From Cetobacterium sp. UBA6069 (GTDB lineage: Bacteria > Fusobacteriota > Fusobacteriia > Fusobacteriales > Fusobacteriaceae): a stretch of 12,345 nucleotides of DNA. How positions within the stretch are numbered: the stretch's first letter is position 1; every line of letters begins with the position of its first letter. Shown in pieces: positions 6,678-12,345 of this stretch. The notes beneath the pieces are model-generated. The model saw only the letters and a program-made list of their open reading frames with translations, was not told the origin of the DNA and ran no database searches. Position numbers and translations under genes: made by a program. The stretch spans positions 1 to 12,345 of the forward strand of contig DIXX01000030.1 in NCBI GenBank assembly GCA_002428805.1, in the 5' to 3' direction.

Positions 6678-9300
6678 AGTTTAAGATACGTTTTAACTCA
6701 TTTAGCTTTAAAAAGGCATCTAAAGGTGTCATTTTATCCAACTCAGCCTCTTTTAAAAGACGTAAAACTATTTTTTCCTCATTTTCTAACTGAACAATAT
6801 TTTCTTCTACTTTTTTTATTGGTTCCTCTTTTACTTCTTCTTCAAACTCTCCAAATAATATCAACTGCTCTTTTTTTACTTTCTTCTCTATTATCATTTT
6901 TCTATTTTCTAAAACTTTTAGCATCTCTTTTGCTCTATCTAGAATCTCTTTTGGAAGTCCAGCTAATCTAGCAACCTCTATTCCATAAGATTTATCAGCT
7001 CCACCTTTAACAATCTCTCTTAAGAAGGTAATCTCTTTTTCATCCTCTTTTACTTCAATTCTAAAGTTTGTAGATTTATTTAATTTTGATTCCAATTGAG
7101 TTAGCTCATGGTAATGAGTTGCAAATATAGTTTTAGCTTCGATATTGTCATGTATATACTCTGTTATTGCTGTAGCTATTGATATTCCATCAAAGGTCGA
7201 AGTTCCTCTTCCAATTTCATCTAAAATAATAAATGAATCTTTGGTCGAGCTATTTACAATATTAGCAACCTCACTCATCTCTAACATAAATGTAGATTGA
7301 CCAGTTACTAAATCATCGCTCGCTCCAATTCTTGTAAATATTTTATCCACTATTCCTATTCTAGCATATTCTGCAGGAACATAACACCCCATATGTGCCA
7401 TAATTAAAATTAATGCAATCTGCTTCATATAAGTAGATTTTCCTGACATATTTGGCCCTGTCAAAATTATTAGATTTTTCTCCTTATTTAAAACAATACT
7501 ATTTTTTATAAAATTTTCTCTTCCAACTAATTGCTCAACTATAGGATGTCTTCCCCCTATAATTTCTAAAGCTCCATCTGTAGTTATTTCAGGTTTTACA
7601 TAACCATTTTTAGTTGCCATATGCGCAAAATTTGAGATTACATCTAAATATGCAACTTTATAGGCTAAATCATGTAAAACTTTTCTATATTTTTTTACCT
7701 CTTCTGAAATCTCTTTAAACAACACATATTCTAAGTTCTCTATTTTATCTTTTGCATTTAAAACTTTCTCTTCATAAATTTTTAAATCTTCAACAATATA
7801 TCTTTCTGCGTTAGCTAAAGTTTGTTTTCTTATATAGTCATCAGGTACTAAATGAATATTTGCTTTTGTTATCTCTATAAAATATCCAAAAACTTTATTA
7901 TATTTTATTTTTAATCCTTTAATTCCTGTTTTTTCTCTTTCTCTATTTTCAATCTCTAAAATTGTATCTTTTCCATTATTCGAGATGTTATGTAGTTCAT
8001 CTAAATCAGAGTTATAACCCTCTCTTATCATTCCACCCTCTCTAACAGAAAACGGAACCTCATCCTTTATAGCTCTTTCAATCAAGTTATATATCTTTAC
8101 TAACTCATCTAAAGCTATCTCGAAAATCGGAGCTCCTTTTAACACCTTATATATATCTAAACTATTTAGAATAGATTTTTTTAAAGCCACTAAATCTCTT
8201 GCATTTTCATTTCCTAAAACTAGCTTTCCTATGATTCTTTCAATATCATATATATCTTTTAATCTCTCTCTAACCTCCTCTCTTAAAAGGACACTTTCAT
8301 AGAAGAAATCGATATCATTTTGTCTCTCTAAAATTACTGTTTTTGAAATTGATGGATTTTTTAAAAAATGCTTTAAAAGTCTACTTCCCATTGAACTTTT
8401 GCAGCCATCTAGAACCCATTGAAGAGTTCCTAATACACCATTTTCTCTAGTTGATGCAACTACATCTAAATTTCTCTGAGTAGTTAGATTTAACTCCATA
8501 ATATCTTCACTACCCGTATAAATTATTTTATCTACTGGAATTTCATTTCCTTTTTGTAACTCTAACACATAATCTAATACCATAGCAGCAGCTTCAACGG
8601 CCACATTTTTTCCATTTAAGTCAAAACTATCTAAAGATATTACTTTAAAATATTCTTTTAAATACTCTTCACTCTTTTTTATTTTTAAACAAGAATTGAT
8701 ATTTATTTTATTAAGTTGAGCAAACTGCTTCAGCTCTTTTTCTAACTCTGGATATGAAACTTCATCTATTAAAACTTCTCTTGGAGAAACTTTATTTATC
8801 TCGCCTAAAATTCTATATACATAATCATCTGTTTTAGGTTTTTCACTAGCTACAAACTCTCCAGTTGTTATATCTATATATGTTAATCCTATCGTATCTT
8901 TTTTTAAAACAACTCCCATTAAATAGTTGTTACTTTTTTCATCTAAATACTCTGTGTCAATTATTGTTCCCGGAGTTATTACTCTAACAACCGCTCTTTT
9001 TACCAACCCTTTTGTTGCTTTAGGATCTTCTACTTGTTCACAAATAGCTACTTTATATCCTTTTGCTACAAGTTTACCTATATATCCTGCTGAAGAGTGG
9101 TAAGGGATTCCAGCTAAGGGAACCTCAATACCCTTCTCTTTATTTCTACTTGTTAAAGTTAATCCTAACTCTTTTGATGCTACTACTGCATCATTGAAAA
9201 ACATCTCATAGAAATCACCTAATCTAAAAAACAAGATGCTGTCTTGATTTTGTTCCTTTATCTCTTTATATTGAGCCATTAATGGCGTATCTACTGACAA
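6676..9300 (-). CDS. mutS: DNA mismatch repair protein MutS (TTG start)
   Basis: MutS recognises mispaired or looped bases in DNA and passes the signal to MutL. The 874-residue product is full length. It has the mismatch-reading domain with the Phe-x-Glu motif in GDFYEMF (F30, E32), the connector and lever/clamp regions (about 130-560), and the ATPase with Walker A GPNMSGKST (615-623), Walker B ILDEIGRGT (692-700) and ATHYHEL (727-733). Near the C-terminus, QLILF (812-816) fits the beta-clamp-binding consensus, and KMTPLDAFLKLNELKRIL (856-873) fits the tetramerisation helix region. The start is TTG at 9300-9298: AAGGAG (9316-9311) lies ten bases upstream, and the N-terminal VDTPLMAQYKEIK typical of MutS needs it. 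The nearest in-frame ATG (9279) is 31 bases from that site and would cut this motif. The gene follows dusB by 17 bases. No mutL is visible. Confidence 0.97.
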   Translation of the reverse strand: MSVDTPLMAQYKEIKEQNQDSILFFRLGDFYEMFFNDAVVASKELGLTLTSRNKEKGIEVPLAGIPYHSSAGYIGKLVAKGYKVAICEQVEDPKATKGLVKRAVVRVITPGTIIDTEYLDEKSNNYLMGVVLKKDTIGLTYIDITTGEFVASEKPKTDDYVYRILGEINKVSPREVLIDEVSYPELEKELKQFAQLNKININSCLKIKKSEEYLKEYFKVISLDSFDLNGKNVAVEAAAMVLDYVLELQKGNEIPVDKIIYTGSEDIMELNLTTQRNLDVVASTRENGVLGTLQWVLDGCKSSMGSRLLKHFLKNPSISKTVILERQNDIDFFYESVLLREEVRERLKDIYDIERIIGKLVLGNENARDLVALKKSILNSLDIYKVLKGAPIFEIALDELVKIYNLIERAIKDEVPFSVREGGMIREGYNSDLDELHNISNNGKDTILEIENREREKTGIKGLKIKYNKVFGYFIEITKANIHLVPDDYIRKQTLANAERYIVEDLKIYEEKVLNAKDKIENLEYVLFKEISEEVKKYRKVLHDLAYKVAYLDVISNFAHMATKNGYVKPEITTDGALEIIGGRHPIVEQLVGRENFIKNSIVLNKEKNLIILTGPNMSGKSTYMKQIALILIMAHMGCYVPAEYARIGIVDKIFTRIGASDDLVTGQSTFMLEMSEVANIVNSSTKDSFIILDEIGRGTSTFDGISIATAITEYIHDNIEAKTIFATHYHELTQLESKLNKSTNFRIEVKEDEKEITFLREIVKGGADKSYGIEVARLAGLPKEILDRAKEMLKVLENRKMIIEKKVKKEQLILFGEFEEEVKEEPIKKVEENIVQLENEEKIVLRLLKEAELDKMTPLDAFLKLNELKRILN

Positions 9301-9310
9301 AAAATCACTT

Positions 9311-9316
9311 CTCCTT
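9311..9316 (-). promoter_or_regulatory. mutS ribosome binding site (supports the TTG start)
   Basis: AAGGAG lies ten bases before the TTG at 9300 and two bases after the dusB TAG stop (9320-9318). No comparable site precedes the later ATG at 9279. Confidence 0.75.
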
Positions 9317-9317
9317 A

Positions 9318-10253
9318 CTATAAATTTTCCTTCGCTTTCTCTAACAGAGCTACTAACTCATCATAATTATCTATTTGATTTATAGCTCCTTTCAGTACAG
9401 CTCCATTCCTTATTCCTTTTAAATACCAACATAGATGTTTTCTTAACTCAAACAGGAATTTTTTATCAGGATTATCTAATTTAGCTTGAAGAGTATGTTT
9501 TATAGCCATATCTAATCTCATCTCTGGTGTTAATATCGTTTGAACCTCACCAGTTTCAAATTTTTCCTTTATTTGTTTAACTAACCAGGGATTTCCACAA
9601 ATTCCTCTAGCCAGCATTATTCCATCTACTCCTGAATATTTTACTTTTTCATAGGCATCTTCAGCTGTAAATATATCACCATTTCCGATAACTTCTATAT
9701 TTACGCTCTCTTTAACCTCTTTTATTAATTCCCAGTCTGCTGTTCCGCTATACATCTGCTCTCTTGTTCTACCGTGAATTGTTATATGTTTACATCCAGC
9801 TTCTTCAGCTATCTTTCCAACTAATTTATGTTGCTTTAACCCTTTATAACCGACTCTTGTTTTTAATGATAAATCAACATCATCAGCTATATTAGCTCTT
9901 ATTTCACATAAAATTTTCTTTATATGATCGGGATCTTCTAAAAGAGCTGCTCCATATCCATTTTTTATTATCTTATTTACAGGACACCCTGCATTTACAT
10001 CTATGTGCTTTACTCCTAACTTTTCAGTTATATATTTTGCACTATGAACCATTTTGTCAACATCTCTTCCAAATATTTGAACAGCTTCACCATCTCTTAT
10101 TCTCAAAATTTGATTTAATGTCTTTTCATTCTCCATTTCTAAAGCATTTATGCTTACCATCTCTGTAAACATAAGATCAGGTTTATATTCGTCTAAAATT
10201 CCTCTAAATGTATAATCTGTAACTCCTGCTAAAGGAGCAATATATATTTTCAT
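9318..10253 (-). CDS. dusB: tRNA-dihydrouridine synthase (DusB type)
   Basis: This flavin-dependent enzyme reduces specific uridines in tRNA to dihydrouridine. The 311-residue product has the family's N-terminus KIYIAPLAGVTDYTFR, the catalytic cysteine C90 in DVNAGCPVNKI (85-95), TRVG (132-135), ITIHGRTREQMYSG (157-170), the phosphate-binding IGNGDI (189-194) and LARGICGNPW (214-223). The overall length and motifs fit the bacterial DusB/Dus group; the exact tRNA position modified cannot be read from sequence. The start is ATG 10253-10251, with GGAGGT (10262-10257) just upstream. A longer frame from ATG 10274 would add MCYFGGK, but those codons contain the Shine-Dalgarno sequence itself and have none of their own. 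The gene appears to be first in the cluster leading to mutS, the LPS-transport genes, alaS and ruvX. Confidence 0.93.
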   Translation of the reverse strand: MKIYIAPLAGVTDYTFRGILDEYKPDLMFTEMVSINALEMENEKTLNQILRIRDGEAVQIFGRDVDKMVHSAKYITEKLGVKHIDVNAGCPVNKIIKNGYGAALLEDPDHIKKILCEIRANIADDVDLSLKTRVGYKGLKQHKLVGKIAEEAGCKHITIHGRTREQMYSGTADWELIKEVKESVNIEVIGNGDIFTAEDAYEKVKYSGVDGIMLARGICGNPWLVKQIKEKFETGEVQTILTPEMRLDMAIKHTLQAKLDNPDKKFLFELRKHLCWYLKGIRNGAVLKGAINQIDNYDELVALLEKAKENL

Positions 10254-10256
10254 TTT

Positions 10257-10262
10257 ACCTCC
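10257..10262 (-). promoter_or_regulatory. dusB ribosome binding site (decides the start)
   Basis: GGAGGT lies three bases before the ATG at 10253. It lies inside the frame that would be read from the upstream ATG at 10274, so that longer start is unlikely. Confidence 0.8.
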
Positions 10263-10265
10263 AAA

Positions 10266-10280
10266 ATAACACATTGTTAT
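10266..10280 (-). promoter_or_regulatory. Small hairpin at the predicted 5' end of the dusB transcript
   Basis: A perfect 6-bp inverted repeat with a 3-base loop (ATAACA-ATG-TGTTAT on the minus strand) starts at the base where transcription from the nearer promoter is predicted to begin, seven bases past the -10. It ends three bases before GGAGGT. It could protect the mRNA 5' end, affect ribosome access, or be a small operator; chance is also possible in AT-rich DNA. Confidence 0.4.
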
Positions 10281-10286
10281 CCAAAA

Positions 10287-10315
10287 ATTTTACCATATTT
10301 TCAAGAGTTTTTCAA
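10287..10315 (-). promoter_or_regulatory. Promoter P2 for the dusB-mutS-lpt-alaS-ruvX cluster
   Basis: On the minus strand, TTGAAA (10315-10310) is followed after exactly 17 bases by TAAAAT (10292-10287), with the extended -10 element TGG directly before it. The predicted start near 10280 gives a leader of about 27 bases to the dusB ATG. Confidence 0.7.
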
Positions 10316-10366
10316 TGTTAAATAGATTCTGAAATAGCTCTTGTTTCTAACATTATCTCTGTTAAA

Positions 10367-10395
10367 ATTATACCATAAAAATTAAAATACCCCAA
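10367..10395 (-). promoter_or_regulatory. Promoter P1 upstream of dusB, overlapping the tsaD terminator
   Basis: A consensus TATAAT (10372-10367) is preceded by extended element TGG. The -35-like TTGGGG (10395-10390) lies 17 bases upstream and is made from the 3' arm of the tsaD terminator stem. A start near 10360 would give a leader of about 107 bases that includes P2. The -10 is convincing; the -35 is weak, and read-through past the terminator may also contribute. Confidence 0.55.
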
Positions 10396-10411
10396 AAATT
10401 TGGGGCATTTT
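10384..10411 (-). terminator. Intrinsic terminator of tsaD
   Basis: The minus strand reads GCCCC-AAATTTTT-GGGG, then TATTTTAATTTTT, starting six bases after the tsaD TAA. The core stem CCCCAA/TTGGGG (10405-10390) has a four-base loop and is flanked by an A-tract before and a T-rich tract after. It is nearly symmetric and could work in both directions, but no plus-strand gene is seen to need it. Confidence 0.8.
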
Positions 10412-11422
10412 TTAATCTTTCATTATATCTAATGTAGCTTTTCCATTCAAAGTTAAATCAGCAAAAATTTGACCTTTTCCGTAATTCAACTTATAGTATG
10501 CTGCAGCTGCTATCATAGCAGCGTTATCTGTACAATACGACATTGAAGGATAACTAACTTTTACTCCTATTTTCTCAGCTCTTTTTGTAAGCTCCGTTCT
10601 TAATAAAGAGTTCGCTGCAACTCCACCAGCGATTACAACCTGTTTAACACCCTTATCTTGAACAGCTTTTAATGTTTTCTTGCAAAGAATATCTACAACT
10701 TTTTCTTGGAAAGATGCTGATAAATCTTCTGGCTTAAAATCTTCACCTTTCATTCTAGCTTTATTCACTGCATTTATTACTGAAGTTTTAATTCCTGAGA
10801 AACTAAAGTCATAACCATCTACTTTTGGTTCTGGAATTTTTAAGGCTTCTTTGTTTCCCTTATAGTAAAGTTTATCAACTATAGGACCACCAGGGTATCC
10901 AATCCCCATAACTCTAGCTACTTTATCATAACTTTCTCCCACAGCATCATCCAATGTTGCTCCTAAGTTTGTAAAGTTATGCTCTTCATCAATATAAACT
11001 ATATTTGTATGTCCTCCTGAAACAACTAAAGCAATACAAGGTAATTCTATGTCATGTTCTATAAAGTTACCATATATATGAGCTTTTATATGATGAACCG
11101 GAATCAGAGGAAGATCATGCCCATATGCTAATCCTTTAGCAAAAGAGATTCCAACAAGTAGAGCTCCAATTAATCCTGGTGCATACGTTACCGCTATGTA
11201 ATCTACATCATCCATAGTTATTTTTGCTTCTTCTAAACTCTCTTCTAATATTGTAGCTATATTTTTTATATGGTGTCTTGAAGCTATCTCAGGCACAACT
11301 CCACCATATTCCTTGTGTATATCTATTTGAGAAGAGATATTATTAGATAAAACCTCTTTACCATCTTTTAAAACAGCTATTGAAGTTTCATCGCAAGATG
11401 TTTCTATTCCTAATATTATCAT
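10412..11422 (-). CDS. tsaD: tRNA N6-adenosine threonylcarbamoyltransferase TsaD
   Basis: TsaD transfers threonylcarbamoyl from threonylcarbamoyl-AMP to A37 of tRNAs that read ANN codons, working with TsaB and TsaE, neither of which is in this window. The 336-residue product is of normal length. It shows the N-terminal GIETSCDETS (5-14), VVPEIASRHH (42-51), the metal ligands H111 and H115 in PVHHIKAH (108-115), SGGHTN (135-140), DDAVGESYDKVAR (158-170), GGVAAN (266-271) and the late ligand D299 in YCTDNAAM. The ATG at 11422-11420 has AAGGAG (11434-11429) six bases upstream. It appears to be transcribed alone, having its own extended -10 promoter and an intrinsic terminator directly after its stop codon. 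No irregularity is seen. Confidence 0.97.
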   Translation of the reverse strand: MIILGIETSCDETSIAVLKDGKEVLSNNISSQIDIHKEYGGVVPEIASRHHIKNIATILEESLEEAKITMDDVDYIAVTYAPGLIGALLVGISFAKGLAYGHDLPLIPVHHIKAHIYGNFIEHDIELPCIALVVSGGHTNIVYIDEEHNFTNLGATLDDAVGESYDKVARVMGIGYPGGPIVDKLYYKGNKEALKIPEPKVDGYDFSFSGIKTSVINAVNKARMKGEDFKPEDLSASFQEKVVDILCKKTLKAVQDKGVKQVVIAGGVAANSLLRTELTKRAEKIGVKVSYPSMSYCTDNAAMIAAAAYYKLNYGKGQIFADLTLNGKATLDIMKD

Positions 11423-11428
11423 TTTACT

Positions 11429-11455
11429 CTCCTTCCTTTTTTACTAATTATACCA
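11429..11455 (-). promoter_or_regulatory. tsaD promoter (extended -10) and ribosome binding site
   Basis: On the minus strand, TGG-TATAAT (11455-11447) is a perfect extended -10. The region 17 bases upstream is only AT-rich (ATATAT), without a good -35 element. The predicted start near 11440 gives a leader under 20 bases that contains AAGGAG (11434-11429), six bases before the ATG. Confidence 0.7.
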
Positions 11456-11470
11456 TATTTTCTACTAAAA

Positions 11471-11511
11471 TATATAAAAAACTACCTTAGAACAAAATTG
11501 TTCTAAGGTAG
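11471..11511 (-). terminator. Intrinsic terminator of the pflB-pflA unit
   Basis: A perfect 12-bp inverted repeat (CTACCTTAGAAC / GTTCTAAGGTAG, 11511-11482) with a six-base loop is followed on the minus strand by TTTTTT (11481-11476) and TATA. It starts 11 bases after the pflA stop codon. The uridine tract overlaps the region upstream of the tsaD -10. Confidence 0.92.
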
Positions 11512-11522
11512 CCAAAACTTCA

Positions 11523-12248
11523 CTATTTAACTGATAAACCTCTACTTTTAAATATATTTTTAGCATTTTCAAATCTTTCTGCTGAAAGTTGTTCTACACC
11601 TTTTAACGGGTATTCTAAACCAACTTTTTGCCATTTATACTCTCCTAGAGAGTGATATGGTAAAACTTCTACTTTTTCAAGATTATCAAAATCTTTTAAA
11701 TAGTCAGCTAGCTTTTCTAACAACTCATCATTATCAGTAATTCCTGGAACAACAACATGTCTTACCCACATTGGTTTTCCAATCTCTTTTAAATACTTTG
11801 CAAATTCTAAAGTAGGTTGTAAATCTACACCAGTTAACTCTTTATATTGAGTTGGATCTATTGACTTTATATCTAGTAAAACAAGATCTGCATACTCTAA
11901 GGCTTCTTTAACTTTATCGTTAAATAAATACCCTGAAGTATCTATCGCTGTATGTATTCCCTCTTTCTTACAAAGTTTCAATAGTTCCTTTACATACTCA
12001 GGTTGAGTTAACGGATCTCCACCGGTCACCGTTACTCCACCTTTTTTTATAAAGTTTTTATATTTACAGATTTCTAAGAATGTTTCTTCGGGAGTCTCGA
12101 GAGATTTAGCATCCTCTTTTTTCCAAGTGTCACAATTATGACAATATTTACATCTCAAAGGACATCCTTGAGTAAACACTACATATCTAATACCTGGTCC
12201 ATCTACAGTTCCAAAACTCTCATGCGAGTGTATAAATCCCTTTTTCAT
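11523..12248 (-). CDS. pflA: Pyruvate formate-lyase-activating enzyme (radical SAM)
   Basis: PflA uses a [4Fe-4S] cluster and S-adenosylmethionine to place the glycyl radical on pyruvate formate-lyase under anaerobic conditions. The 241-residue product has the canonical CPLRCKYC motif (C29, C33, C36), the N-terminal FGTVDGPGIRYVVFTQGC (12-29), GGVTVTGGDPL (70-80, the SAM-binding GG(E/D)P element), DTSGY (103-107), LLDIKSID (124-131), VRHVVVPGITD (162-172) and LPYHSLGEYKW (196-206). Its length is normal for PflA and lacks the two extra ferredoxin-type clusters found in many longer glycyl-radical activases. Only the C-terminal end of the enzyme just upstream is in the window, and it ends like PflB, which supports this assignment. 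The ATG at 12248-12246 has AAAAGGATG (12266-12258) upstream. The gene is 22 bases after pflB and is closed by a strong terminator. Confidence 0.95.
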   Translation of the reverse strand: MKKGFIHSHESFGTVDGPGIRYVVFTQGCPLRCKYCHNCDTWKKEDAKSLETPEETFLEICKYKNFIKKGGVTVTGGDPLTQPEYVKELLKLCKKEGIHTAIDTSGYLFNDKVKEALEYADLVLLDIKSIDPTQYKELTGVDLQPTLEFAKYLKEIGKPMWVRHVVVPGITDNDELLEKLADYLKDFDNLEKVEVLPYHSLGEYKWQKVGLEYPLKGVEQLSAERFENAKNIFKSRGLSVK

Positions 12249-12270
12249 TTCTTAGCACATCCTTTTATAA

Positions 12271-12345
12271 TTACATATTTCCGTTTATCGTTCTTGATAT
12301 AACGTCTAATTGTTGCTCTTTTGTTAATCTTACAAAGTTAACTGC
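12271..12345 (-). CDS. pflB: Formate C-acetyltransferase (pyruvate formate-lyase), C-terminal end only
   Basis: The window holds only the last 24 codons and the TAA stop; the gene begins beyond position 12345. The visible peptide, AVNFVRLTKEQQLDVISRT then INGNM, matches the well-conserved C-terminus of PflB, which follows the glycyl-radical loop. The enzyme splits pyruvate with CoA into acetyl-CoA and formate without oxygen. The directly downstream pflA confirms the assignment. The promoter and the glycine that carries the radical are outside the window. Confidence 0.9.
   Translation of the reverse strand, partial: AVNFVRLTKEQQLDVISRTINGNM

Noticed and set aside
10254..10274. Seven-residue N-terminal extension of DusB from ATG 10274.
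   Set aside because: The extra codons include the GGAGGT site used for the ATG at 10253; no Shine-Dalgarno precedes 10274, and family members begin at MKIYIAPLAG.
10318..10353. Eleven-codon minus-strand frame (MLETRAISESI) in the leader between P1 and dusB, a possible leader peptide.
   Set aside because: No good ribosome binding site, no run of regulatory codons, and no terminator or alternative hairpin that would make attenuation work.
1..12345. Defence system, prophage, insertion sequence or CRISPR array.
   Set aside because: All complete genes are recognisable housekeeping or envelope genes with intact motifs; I see no array-like repeats, transposase or integrase motifs, or composition breaks.

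Overview
The window looks like an ordinary chromosomal segment of an AT-rich, anaerobic, diderm bacterium that makes lipopolysaccharide. The best guess is a member of the Fusobacteriaceae (Fusobacterium or Cetobacterium type). This rests on very low GC (judged by eye), strong GGAGG-type ribosome binding sites, a pyruvate formate-lyase system, and LPS-export genes lying beside alaS and ruvX. The taxonomic call is an inference, not a search result. Every supported gene is on the minus strand, so transcription runs from high to low coordinates. I see no RNA genes, CRISPR, insertion sequences or prophage genes, and no gene-free stretch longer than about 140 bases.

Layout in the direction of transcription: (1) 12345-11471, the last 24 codons of pflB followed by pflA, closed by a strong intrinsic terminator. 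(2) 11455-10384, tsaD with its own extended -10 promoter and its own terminator six bases after the stop codon. (3) 10395-1, a tightly packed co-directional cluster: two tandem promoters, then dusB, mutS, a 918-residue LptC/LptA-like protein, lptB, alaS, ruvX, and the first 26 codons of a membrane protein (possibly secD) running off the window. Gaps inside this cluster are 8 to 38 bases. At two junctions the Shine-Dalgarno sequence is fused to the stop codon of the gene before, which suggests translational coupling.

The genes cover tRNA modification (dusB, tsaD), tRNA charging (alaS), mismatch repair (mutS), RNA/DNA processing (ruvX), LPS transport (918-residue protein plus lptB) and anaerobic pyruvate metabolism (pflB/pflA). 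The most unusual element is the 918-residue protein. It has one N-terminal membrane anchor followed by about 20 or more repeats of an OstA/LptA-like beta-strand motif, next to the LPS-export ATPase gene. It may be an LptC joined covalently to an LptA filament, that is, a one-chain bridge for LPS across the periplasm. Three start sites differ from the longest-ORF reading: mutS uses TTG, while dusB and ruvX start at internal ATGs with good ribosome binding sites.
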